DNA of 64,000 nucleotides, from positions 2,499,971 to 2,563,970 of the forward strand of contig RPFO01000034.1 in assembly GCA_009746045.1 (NCBI GenBank), read 5' to 3'. Below the pieces are notes generated by a model. That model had not been told where the DNA came from and ran no database searches. It saw nothing but the letters and a program-made list of their open reading frames with translations. The number at the start of each line of letters is the position of its first letter. Positions within the stretch are counted from its first letter, which is position 1. This DNA is from Mesostigma viride. Lineage: Eukaryota > Streptophyta > Mesostigmatophyceae > Mesostigmatales > Mesostigmataceae. The position numbers were made by a program, and so were the translations under genes. Below, piece by piece: positions 10,950-19,959 of the stretch.

Positions 10950-12166
10950 AATAAGGAAATGTGTGGCAGGGCTGCATGCGTGCTGTCGCCCTACCTGTTC
11001 ATTATTGTTGTCGAATACGTAATGATTCAGGCGCGCAAGCGATTTGCCCGCATCGTGGGCAGGGAACCAGGAGTGCAGGTTGCTAACAAATTCTGGCATG
11101 GCGGTGCGGACACGGAGATTCGGCTCGCAGACATCATTTACGCATGCAGACGACACCACCCTCTTTGAGGACACTGAGCACGTGCAGACATGGCTTGACT
11201 GCCTGGCTCTCGAGGCCCGTGCAGTAGGGCTTGAGGTCAGCAAGAAGACAGAGGCCCTGGCGGTTGGGCTCACCACCTCAGCGCCGCCCCTCTATCTCCT
11301 AGACGGCTCTCGAGTCCTGTATCGGGACCGCGTTAAGCTGCTGGGCAGCCTGCTCCCTAGCTGCGAGGTGGATGTGGACCACCGCATCTCCCTCGCCTGG
11401 CACGCTTTACGCCAGTACCGGGCCCTATGGCGCAAGCCCCTGGGCAAGATCGAGAAACAGGACCTGTTCAAGGTCCTCGTCCTTCCTGTTCTCACGTATG
11501 GCGCCGAGACGTGGACCCTCACCGCCGACCTGGCCCGCAAGCTGGACGGCGCGGTCACCAGCATGCTGCGTTCCATTTTCAGAGTAGGATATGCTGCTCA
11601 TGTCCGCAATGAGGACCTGTACCAGGGCATGCCCTATATCACCAGCACAATTAAGCAACGCCGCCTGCAGCTAGTAGGGCACCTAGCTCGCACCAACCAG
11701 GTAGACACCTCACGTGGCCCCCCCGCAGGACTGCGACCAGCCCAGCCTGGCCGGCACCTCCTGACGTGGGCTGGGCCCAGTGATGTTAGACGCCGCAAGG
11801 CCCGCACCTTCAAAGAACAGCTAGTAGAGGACATGGGGGCCTCGGCCTCTCCGTGATTTGGAAGAAGATGATGGACAAGGCCAAGTGGGCCCAGGTCATA
11901 GAGGACAACGAGCCCCCCCCAGTGGGGAAGCGCCCGCGTGTGCAATCCCGCGGGAGGCACGCTAGATAGCTCCCCCTAGGGCAGCGTGCGGCTGCCTAGA
12001 TAGATGTTGTAGTTAGAATGTTGTTAGATAGATGTAGTATGTAGCCAATGTAGATAGATTAGACCGGTAGGAATGTGTGCACCCATCCATCCATCCATCG
12101 GGGTTAATGCTCCGTGACTCCCCAACGGGAGCACGAGTCTAATTAATTAATTAATTAATAAGGAAA
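10950..12166 (+). mobile_element. LINE 3' fragment 2 with RT C-terminus
   Basis: The fragment runs from within the reverse transcriptase to a 3' tail of AATTAATTAATT. The 3' untranslated region has the same GGGTTAATGCTCCGTGACTC block and hairpin CTCCCCAACGGGAG as fragment 1. The 5' truncation near 10950 is typical of LINE insertions. Confidence 0.8.
10959..11968 (+). pseudogene. Non-LTR reverse transcriptase, C-terminal part, frameshifted
   Basis: RT block LSPYLFIIVVEYV is read first. The catalytic YADD block at about 11137-11155 is broken by a 4-bp TGCA duplication, after which ADDTTLFED is read in another frame. Downstream are the typical LINE C-terminal motifs LPVLTYGAETWTLT and RRLQLVGHLAR. 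A second frame change near 11845 leads to a basic tail ending at TAG near 11966-11968 that matches the C-terminus of the LINE at 54832-55503. The copy cannot encode an active RT. The motif set fits an RTE/CR1/L1-like elongated C-terminus; I do not assign a clade. Confidence 0.8.
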
Positions 12167-13940
12167 TATAGAAAGTTGAATAAATATAAAGTAAAAGCAT
12201 AGATAATTTAATTAATATGAATAATAAGAAAGATATTGGTAGAAAGAAAATGTGATCAATAAGGTATAAAAAGGTAAAATAGGAAAAGGAAAACAGGTGG
12301 GAAGGAAAACTCCCCACAGCAAAAAGAAAATGGGTGTGCCATGTAAGGGAAATCGAGGAACTTACTTGTAGGAATGTGGGGGCTCTCATATTTCCTTTGA
12401 TGCAAGAAAATATGAACACTGCGTGAAAGCCTAGTAGGAAGCCTTCCGTGCATGAGGCGACATCTCCTTATCATTCAATTTTACAAATGTACGTCTTATG
12501 TGGTATGCTACCAAGTAGGTTGCATCATTCACCGCACATATGTACACCGCACGTAGATTGTCATGCACATGTGCAGTGATTGGCATGTAATGCTGGCCTT
12601 GCGTGTAGCAGTGCAGGTCACCAGAGTGGCATCTGATCCTGGCACCTGGCCCAAAGGCCAAAAGGTGCATGTTGTGAGTGAGGCGCATGCACGCCCAAGG
12701 TACGTTGTCAAGTGTAATGTGATGCCTGTCACGATTTTTTGTCATGCACAACCCAACCAGCATGCTTACAGTGGTGGTAATGGTGCATTAGCTCTTGCTC
12801 GTCACAGTGACACCAGCATGAACTTCGCATATTCTACCTGCCATGTACGGTATAAACTCCCGAGAGCACATAATATACATTCGAATATATACAAAAAGGC
12901 TCCATACCAAGGTATGTGAATGGAAGCAAACATATGCCATTGTGTATGGTAATGCCCCAACCACAATCGTCTGTCCAGCTCATTTCACCCAGAACCAGCA
13001 AGTCGTACAACGCCTTCATCAAAGCTTCCTTAACAAAATCCCCGGCATCGCGCCGTTGCTGCACCGAGTGTGTTGGAAGTGACACCGGAACTGACTCAGT
13101 CACAGTTGCGGGCAATATACTTCAGAAAACCCTTTGACGTGGTGTCCGGAGAGACGACGTCACGCCGCACATTGGGACCTCGCGGGCGCTGAATGACAGG
13201 TCCAATCTCGTCAAGAAGATAATCGAAAGCGTCAAGCGTGACCTGAGACGTTTCCTGCATCAATCTCCCGCAGTCTCAGGATCGCCTCGTCGCCACCTCC
13301 TCATCTGGAACGCGAAGTCATTGATCCTTTCAATGGACTCAAAACCCGGCGTGACACCCGCGCAGTTGCGAGGCCCACGCCCGGCGGATCATCTTCTCTG
13401 ACTGCGCGGAACATGTCCTCGCGATTAGCCCCCCCCCCCCCCCCCCGGCACGAGCACGTGATGGTATTAACAGATCCCGTTGCTGGCGAAGCTTCTGCCT
13501 TTTATAAAGCGTAGCCATCATCGTACGTATACTTTGCCAACCCATGATTGCTGCCAGAAACGACTAACGAGGAGTGGGGAAAGGCTATCAAACGGGAAGC
13601 AGATCAAGGATACGAACGCCTTTGTCTAACCAGGCCAAGAATCGAGTCACAGCCAAGAAATACGCCAGCCTACTCTAGCTAAGACGAATGGCTGCCCAAT
13701 GACGCTTGTAATGTAACTACAGAGAATAACTGACGCGTAGAATGCCAAACTAGAACGCAGGTATATAAGTAACTCTCTCGAATAGGATCGACGCCAGGAG
13801 AACGTCATGAACAAGTCACTGTGGCAGACATGCAATGTGGAGGGGAAATGACACAAAACCTTTGGTGCAATCCCAAAAGCTACAAAGATCCGTAGCGAGA
13901 TCACGTTCGTGATGGCTAGAAGCAGGAAGCACTGATCAAG
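12167..13940. other. Interior of hAT-like element, no gene seen
   Basis: A/T-rich sequence with short runs, a poly-C run of about 20 at 13427-13446, and no frame I can support. Minus-strand frames here and up to 14360 have no recognisable domain. Confidence 0.5.
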
Positions 13941-14223
13941 TGTCGGCCATAGTTTGGAATGATGACCATGAACGCCGACGATGTCACTTTGCTGGAACGT
14001 GCAGGTTGTGGCCAGGATCGGTCCGCGCCAAGGTGCGCCGACTTTCCCGCGCAAATTCTTCTGTGACCTTCCCCAATGAGCATTTCCGACCCTGTGAGTC
14101 AGTGAACGGGTGTGCGAACAGGCCGGCGAACAGACGCGACGAAACGGTTCACACGGCCGTTCGCAAACCCGTTCGCACACCCGTTCGCACACCTTGTTCC
14201 CCCGGACCTGTGAGTTCAGCCTG

Positions 14224-14395
14224 AAATCTGAGTACGTGGAACAGGTGCCCCAACTTGCTGCGTTGAGTTGCTGCGTTGGTGGGACTGGCTCTTCCAAAAT
14301 CTGAGTACGTGGAACAGGTGGCCCACCTTGCTGCGTTGGTCGGTGGGCTGTCGCATCCACAATAAACGTACATCAGTACACGTGGCACTGTAGGC
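14224..14395 (+). repeat. Approx. 60-bp direct repeat array, right part
   Basis: Units CTGAGTACGTGGAACAGGTG continue in the same orientation as at 8262-8612. Together with the AAATCTGA duplication this shows that the array was continuous before the hAT-like insertion. Confidence 0.8.
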
Positions 14396-14600
14396 GCCCC
14401 ACCTTATGAATTCCCCTTCTGCCGGCGTAAAACATGGTATATACTGTAAGGAGGTGAGAGAGGCACACGCTGGCTACGTACAGTACGTTGGCACGTGACT
14501 TTTGTTAGAGAGTGCTAGTCAGCTGCATCAGTTAATGATCAATTAACTAATTATTGAACACGTGACTGCATCCGTGGTCTGAGGTCTCTAACTATATACG

Positions 14601-16430
14601 GTGAGCCGCTATGGCGAGCGGCACAGGCGAGCCGGAGTGCAGTCCATATCATCCGCAGGGCCAGCTGTCGGCGGCTCGGGTGATGCCCCCGCAGGTCTGG
14701 ACCTGCAAGCTTTCTTGTGCCGCATGTCACCGAGGACGAGGGAAAAGCAACTACGACAGGCAGGGCTAACCACGGCATCAGAAGCGGGGCTGGTAAACTC
14801 CGACAAACCAGCTGACAAGGGCGAAAAAGTAAGCCGTGCGCCGCGAGATGAAATTACGTTCAGGGATATGCGCACCAAGCGGAAGATTCTGGACGCCTTT
14901 CACGAGAGCGGATTGTCGCAGCGCCAATTCTGCAAAACTAGCGACCCCCCCATCCCGATTTCAACCTTCAACCGCATGCTCACAGAGGAGGCGGCCATCA
15001 AGGCTGCAGCAGACAACCCCAAGCTAGCGGGGAAGAAGTGCCCAAGTCGTGTCAGAAACCCGACTACGGCCAAGTTTCCCTTGGTGGAGAAAGAGGTGGC
15101 CACTGAGATTCGCGAGTATCGGAGCAAGGGGTACATGGTCAACCGCGCGCTTGTGCGCGTAAGTTTATTTCCATCATAATTGTCGGTATTTTTCCTGCTG
15201 CATTTTGTACATGTCGCACTAGTTTGCTGAGTTTCGATTGTTTCATGAGTATGCATGCAGCCCGGCCCCGTGAGAATTTGACGTGGAAGAGCTCGAGCCG
15301 AAAGTATGTAATGGTCTTCTTCGTTGCATGCAGCCAAATGATGCAGCGTAACCACCCAGCAACGGGTGATCATGAATTATGTAAGGGTTGGAAACTAGCA
15401 GTCTTGCTCATTTCTTGGCGATGTATCCCAGCTGCCCCCCTTTATTTGAAAGATATTGCTCATGATGCAAGAAGGCTGGAGCAGTGAAGGCAACCTGGGA
15501 CAAGGCCGGATGTGAGGCAGCTGACGTGGTGGGAAGGGGGGGGCAGCCGACCAGGTGGGGGCAGCAGGGGTCGGCAACCCAGCGGCGGGAGCACCACCAC
15601 CAACGGATCAGGCCACCCGCCCAGCCAAGAAAAAGTCCAAGCCTTCTCTCCCTCCTCTCGAGCTTCCGCCACAGCGCACTGTGGCAAAGCATGCCGAGGT
15701 GCTGACAACGGCGGACTGGGCCAAATACCAGGTTTTCACCTTGTATGGTGACGGCCTGACGTACTACGGAAACCCTGACCCACAGGACCCGTATGCAAAG
15801 AAGTATGACAACCACTGGCGCATGGTGGTCAAGTAAGTATCGTTGCATGGGTTGGCTCCAAGATATACTGGACCATTTATGTGACAAGAATGTACACTCT
15901 GTATGTAACTCTGCAAACCCATGCCATGTGTGACTAGGTAGCATGCAGTACATATGTCTACCGCACACATGCGACAGGTCACGCCGGCATGATCAAATGG
16001 GCCAACATATTAGTAGGCGTATGAGCACACACACATCACACATCACACATCACACATCACACATCACACATCACGCGTACATCACACGTACATATGCACT
16101 GTCACACGCACATGCACCACAACACAGGGACGCATCCCCCCACACCCCCACACCCCCACACCCCCACCCCCACCCCAACCCCAACCCCCCCCACCACCAT
16201 GTACTGCCGCCGCCGCCGCCACCACCACCACAACAACAACAACCACCAACAACAACAACAACATTGTACTTCGCATTTGTAATGCATTATTATGGTGTGT
16301 GGTTGTGTGTCTTGGCACGTTTCTTATGTGCAGGTACCCTAAACAGCATGAGCAGAAGCGCACGGAAAGGGTGAAGCAAACGTTTGTGATCGCTGACTAC
16401 GGAGTCGCATGGTGCCTTGTTGCGATGTAG
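14601..16430 (+). CDS. Spliced gene with pogo/CENP-B-like DNA-binding region
   Basis: The first exon is open from at least 14601 (first in-frame ATG 14724) to a GTAAGT donor at 15159. Around 14860-14990 it reads TKRKILDAFHESGLSQRQFC followed by STFNRML, a psq-type helix-turn-helix; a second block FPLVEKEVATEIREYRSKG resembles the CENP-B/Tc5 helix-turn-helix. These two domains in tandem are characteristic of pogo-like transposases. A later exon ends at 15832 with a GTAAGT donor. Its intron runs to a TGCAG acceptor at 16333, and the joined codon AA/G keeps the frame to TAG 16428-16430. The C-terminal part (TYYGNPDPQDPYAKKYDNHW) matches nothing I know. The boundaries of middle exons between 15254 and 15560 are unresolved. 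No DDE triad is visible. Confidence 0.55.
16021..16262. repeat. Intronic microsatellites (CACATCA, CCCCCA, CCACCA/CAA)
   Basis: Short tandem arrays fill the last intron of the pogo-like gene. They account for the His/Pro-rich and Gly/Val-rich frames seen on both strands here. Confidence 0.85.
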
Positions 16431-16660
16431 ACTTTTCCCTGTGGGCCCAACTGCCCTTCATGTTTTTAATATCTGGCCATCATGTTGTAAACGGAGGTAT
16501 TAGGGTTGCGTCATTAATAATCGCACCCGCCTGCCGTATTTCTGGCACACCTTGAATAGGCTAGGTAGGGCTTGCCGTGACCTTTCCGGCACAGTTTATA
16601 TAGCACTGAAACGAGTGCAGACAGTATAGCTGAAACTAGCTCATTATAGGTGTTACACAT
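16431..16660 (+). repeat. 3'-flank segment shared, inverted, with 44690-44890
   Basis: The part around CTGGCCATCATGTTGTAAAC, GGAGGTATTAGGGTTGCGTC, CCGCCTGCCGT and the following CCTTTCCGGCACA reappears as reverse complement at about 44690-44890 with scattered differences. It lies just 3' of the pogo-like gene, so it is probably that gene's 3' untranslated region. Confidence 0.7.
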
Positions 16661-16669
16661 CCATGCCAC

Positions 16670-16929
16670 ACAACTCGGTGGGACATGTCCCACCAACCTG
16701 TGTTTTGTATGTGTATGAACATGTGTCCCACCTACATGTAATTGAAAATTTGCCTGTCCCACCGACCTGAATTTTGAACATGTAACTGTCCCACCACACT
16801 GAATTTTGAAAGCTACCCTGTCCCACTTACATGAATACCTGAAACATGGCTGTTCCACGTACCTGAACCTGGTGTCTCTCCTAGGTGAAAAGTGTCCCAC
16901 TCGCGTCCCACCTACGTGAGCTGCCCCTG
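16670..16929 (+). repeat. Right subterminal GTCCCACC array and terminal inverted repeat
   Basis: About eight GTCCCACC(T/A)(A/G)CNTGAATTTTGAA-like units at roughly 30-bp spacing end in the terminal repeat CACCTACGTGAGCTGCCCCTG. This matches the left end of the same transposon. Confidence 0.75.
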
Positions 16930-16931
16930 TA

Positions 16932-17086
16932 ACTGTGGTTGGCACATGCAGTGCTTGCAGCCCGTGGTCACCAGCATTCCGGAGGGGGATTGGTTTTGTC
17001 CAGTGTGCACCGCTGCGCAGTTTACCTCCCGCAGCTTGACTGCGGTCACCGCTGCCCTTGTCTTGGTACGATCGCTGTCTTCGTGA
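16932..17086 (+). CDS. Second half of the PHD finger and pol C-terminus, separated by insertion
   Basis: After one TA of the duplication is dropped, base 5936 joins 16932 in frame. The next residues supply the missing ligands: NCGWHMQC provides the His-x2-Cys, and GDWFCPVC the last Cys-x2-Cys and the conserved Trp. Together with CQVC and CDQC upstream this is a canonical Cys4-His-Cys3 PHD pattern. The reading frame ends at TGA 17084-17086, followed by a G-rich tract. PHD fingers bind histone H3 tails in many chromatin proteins. At the end of an integrase this would be the position where chromovirus elements carry a chromodomain, so a role in target-site choice is a reasonable inference. I cannot tell from the residues which methylation state it would read. 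Confidence 0.85.
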
Positions 17087-17103
17087 TGGGGCCGGTCGCC
17101 AGC

Positions 17104-17113
17104 GAGGGGGGGA
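17104..17113 (+). promoter_or_regulatory. Candidate polypurine tract of the methyltransferase gypsy element
   Basis: An uninterrupted purine run with seven consecutive G lies just 3' of the pol stop codon and just before the TG of a possible LTR at 17118. Copies A and C of the chromodomain gypsy family in this window have a similar G-rich tract directly before their LTRs, which supports the reading. No second LTR is available in the window to confirm it. Confidence 0.4.
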
Positions 17114-17255
17114 ATCATGGGACAGGTCCTCGCCCACCCCACAGGGCATGCAGTTAAGGCAGGCACATCAGCTCAGCTCATTTGGGTTTTACCAAATTAA
17201 GCTGAGTGGCCAGCCGCCATGGTGGCGCCGGAGATTGTGGCACGCAGACGCGACA
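17114..17255 (+). repeat. 142-bp direct repeat, copy 1
   Basis: This segment (ATCATGGGACAGGTCC ... CAGACGCGACA) is identical by eye to 21326-21467. Copy 1 directly follows the G-rich tract after the gypsy pol stop. Inside it, CCGCCATGGTGGCGCCGGAG looks like an LTR end (CA) followed by a primer-binding-site-like TGG. It could be the start of the element's 3' LTR; the repeat is too short and its flanks too different to prove this. Confidence 0.85.
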
Positions 17256-18127
17256 GCTGTCACGGACGCGCGCTATGTCATCCGGGCGCCCACTATGCAC
17301 AAGACCGGTGACGTGCGCAAGGAATTTGTCTTCTACGCATTTTCGACAAAGGCTAGTGACCGGGGGGGGACACTAGCACTTGCAGCATAAGAGCGGACGA
17401 AAGTGTACGTGCACGCGCGCCGGGCCAGGCACAGCTGGGCGCGCAGCACTGACTTGAGCGGACGGCAGCACAAGTGTGCAGCGTCGAGAGGATCATACGC
17501 GTGTTAGTGGACAGCTGGAGCTGAAGCTGGACTGCTGGACTTCAACAGCGCCGAGGCTATTGACAGGCCAGGTGTCTTTGTGGTGTAGAATAGCGGGTCA
17601 ACGTTATGAGGACTGGACAGAAAATGGAAAAGGACAATTTGCGGTGCGGAGCCAGATCGCTGGAATGAATGCGAAATCGCTGGCAGCCCTAAAAAGGGAT
17701 TTCTTCTAGAAAGGAACGATTAGACGCAATGTTTGCTGGGCCACTCACACGCAAGGTGTGAGCGTGCAGATTGTCTGAAGGATATTATGCTTCGACCTTG
17801 CTGGACGTGACTCAATGTCGGACATTCCCAGGGACAGAAATGCCGGAGCCTCTAGGAGATGAGATCGGCAACAGGGTAGCAATTTAGATTTGTCGGGATG
17901 CCTTCCTGCTTTTGTTGGCATGTGTGGTAGAAAGCCAGGACGGCAACTGGAATGCGGTTTCTATTCGCATGGTTCAGGCAGCAACACATCAATCCGAAAA
18001 CCCATTTTCTTCCCCTGGAAAATATTTGGAGATGGAATAATGGTCAGTTTGACCTCAAATTTGGCACCAAGGTTCCTTATCAGATATCTTATGATGCCAT
18101 GTGGTCAAAAAAATTTTTGGGAGTTGG
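17256..18127. other. Anonymous sequence, no gene seen
   Basis: A short frame continues from the repeat to about 17390 (ARYVIRAPTMHKTGD...) but matches no family I know. The rest is unique sequence with no motif, splice-supported frame or repeat recognised. Confidence 0.4.
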
Positions 18128-19150
18128 CAGCATGGTAACATGGTGACATTTGCTAGCAAAAAATACCGTATTTTCAGCACTTTCTGGCATGTATGCATAT
18201 ATAATGACATCAAATGAACTCAGTTGGGCCTGGAACTTCGCACATGTTCTAAACACATCCCATGCAGCATGCCCACAAAGTTTCAGGCTGGTTGGATGAC
18301 AAATTGGTGACAAATGCTAGCATAAATACCCAAAAATGCAGTTTTTCATGGGTTTTTAAGGGTTTTATCACACATATGCATACATAATGACACCAAATGA
18401 ACTCAGTTGGGCCTGTAACTTTGCACATGTTCTAAACACATCCCATGCAGCATGCCCACAAAGTTTCAGGCTGGTTGGATGACAAATTGGTGACCAATGC
18501 TAGCATAAATACCCCCAAAATGCAGTTTTTCATGGTTTTCCAAGGGTTTTATCACACATATGCATACATAATGACATCAAATGAGCTCAGTTGCAGCTGG
18601 AACTTTGCACATGTTCTAAACACATCCCATGCAGCATGCCCACAAAGTTTCAGGCTGGTTGGACGATAATTTGGTGACAAATGCTAGCATAAATACCCCC
18701 AAAATGCAGTTTTTCATGGTTTTCCAAGGGTTTTATCACACAAATGCATACATAATTACACCAAATGAGCTCAGTTGGAGCTGGAACTTTGCACATGTTC
18801 TAAACACATCCCATGCAGCATGCCCACAAAGTTTCAGGCTGGTTGGATGACAAAATGGTGACTGATGCTTGCGACCCCCCCCCCCCAAAAAATGCAGTTT
18901 TTCATGGTTTTCCAAGGGTTCCAACACATGGGTGCCTATATCAATGAACTCAGTTAAGCCTAGAACTTTGCACAGCTCATAAAAACATCTATGTTAACTG
19001 CCCACAAGAAATTCAGACTGTTTGCATGACAAATAGGTGACAGATGCTAGCAAACATAGCACAAAAAATGCAGTTCCTAGTAATTGTTTTTCAAGGGTTT
19101 CATCCCATAGTTGCATGTCAACCATTCCAGTTTGGGATATATGATCAGGT
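18128..19150 (+). repeat. Satellite-like tandem array, about 184-bp unit
   Basis: The marker CACATGTTCTAAACACATCC occurs at 18241, 18424, 18608 and 18792, giving periods of 183, 184 and 184 bp. Each unit also has CAAAGTTTCAGGCTGGTTGG and GACAAATGCTAGCATAAAT. Units after 18890 are progressively diverged and fade out near 19150. Short frames in the array recur with the unit and are not genes. Confidence 0.9.
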
Positions 19151-19281
19151 TCCCAACAACACATCTAGATGATATATTATGTGATATTGCAGGAAGGCAG
19201 ACTTAGGGGCACAAGCCCATGATACAACGTCAACATGTACATCAACAACACACACGTAACTTAGCTAATCTTCATAATAAA

Positions 19282-19282
<1 letters not shown>

Positions 19283-19361
<79 letters not shown>

Positions 19362-19365
19362 CACA

Positions 19366-19425
<60 letters not shown>

Positions 19426-19472
19426 CCCACGCACGCGCCCACGCACGCGCCCACGCACGCACGCAAGCACAC
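19283..19472. repeat. (ACGC)n microsatellite
   Basis: Nearly pure ACGC tetranucleotides with a few ACAC and CCAC variants. Frames in all phases are repeat artefacts. Confidence 0.95.
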
Positions 19473-19482
19473 ACATAGTCAT

Positions 19483-19910
19483 GCCTTCCCTCCCTCCCTC
19501 CCTCCCTCCCTCCCTCCCTCCCTCCCTCCCTCCCTCCCTCCCTCCCTCCCTCCCTCCCTCCCTCCCTCCCTCCCTCCCTCCCTCCCTCCCTCCCTCCCTC
19601 CCTCCCTCCCTCCCTCCCTCCCTCCCTCCCTCCCTCCCTCCCTCCCTCCCTCCCTCCCTCCCTCCCTCCCTCCCTCCCTCCCTCCCTCCCTCCCTCCCTC
19701 CCTCCCTCCCTCCCTCCCTCCCTCCCTCCCCCCTCCCTCCCTCCCTCCCTCCCTCCCTCCCTCCCTCCCTCCCTCTCTCTCCTCTCTCCCTCCTCCCTCC
19801 CTCCCTCCCTCCCTCCCTCCCTCCCTCCCTCCCTCCCTCCCTCCCTCCCTCCCTCCCTCCCTCCCTCCCTCCCTCCCTCCCTCCCTCCCTCCCTCCCTCC
19901 CTCCCTCCCC
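19483..19910. repeat. (CCCT)n microsatellite
   Basis: More than 400 bp of CCCT tetranucleotides with a small CTCTCTCT/CCCCC interruption near 19730-19795. The purine-only complementary strand may form unusual structures. Open frames (Leu-Pro-Pro-Ser or Gly-Gly-Arg-Glu) are artefacts. Confidence 0.95.
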
Positions 19911-19959
19911 CATCATTCATGCATCCGTTCATTCATGCATGCATCCACTCGTTCATTAA

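Larger units (their letters stand above)
8613..14223. mobile_element. hAT-like DNA element nested in the repeat array (8-bp duplication)
   Basis: AAATCTGA occurs directly before the left end (8605-8612) and directly after the right end (14224-14231). The right end, read inward on the minus strand, is CAGGCTGAACTCACAGGTCC; the left end is GGCTGAACTCACAGGTCC, lacking only the first two bases. An 8-bp duplication and a CAGG-type terminus fit the hAT superfamily. Excising the element restores one continuous unit of the 60-bp array. Both ends carry GTGTGCGAAC subterminal repeats. No hAT transposase was seen, so the copy appears non-autonomous; its interior holds LINE 3' fragments. Confidence 0.65.
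5937..16929 (+). mobile_element. TA-target DNA transposon with pogo-like gene, inserted in the PHD finger
   Basis: The left end CAGGGGCAGCTCACGTAGGT is matched by its exact reverse complement at the right end (terminal inverted repeats of about 25 bp). Both ends are flanked by TA at 5935-5936 and 16930-16931. TA duplication is typical of the Tc1/mariner/pogo superfamily, and an internal gene (14601-16430) has a pogo/CENP-B type DNA-binding region. Both ends carry subterminal arrays of a GTCCCACCTA motif. No DDE catalytic domain is recognisable, so the copy may be non-autonomous or its catalytic exons may be unreadable to me. A hAT-like element is nested at 8613-14223; without it this element would be about 5.4 kb. 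Confidence 0.8.
1..17117 (+). mobile_element. Ty3/gypsy retrotransposon with DNA methyltransferase and PHD finger, 5' partial
   Basis: Domain order read from the translations is gag zinc-knuckle tail, aspartic protease, C5 cytosine methyltransferase, reverse transcriptase, RNase H, integrase and PHD finger. The RT-RNase H-integrase order is that of Ty3/gypsy elements. The 5' LTR and most of gag lie outside the window. A purine-rich run just before 17114 is a candidate polypurine tract, so the 3' LTR may start near 17118 (TGGGACAGG). The element is interrupted at 5937-16929 by a DNA transposon with a TA duplication; removing it restores the PHD codons exactly. Only one clear coding break is seen otherwise, a frameshift in a G run near 3325, so the copy looks young apart from the insertion. 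Confidence 0.85.

Noticed and set aside
13647-14360. 237-codon minus-strand open frame
   Set aside because: About half of it is the subterminal GTGTGCGAAC and 60-bp repeats of two transposons; it crosses the hAT-like boundary at 14223.
16514-17149. 211-codon minus-strand open frame
   Set aside because: It crosses the transposon end at 16929 and runs antisense to the PHD codons.
18128-19150. CRISPR-like regularly spaced repeats
   Set aside because: The whole 184-bp unit is repeated, not short repeats with unique spacers; the context is eukaryotic satellite DNA.
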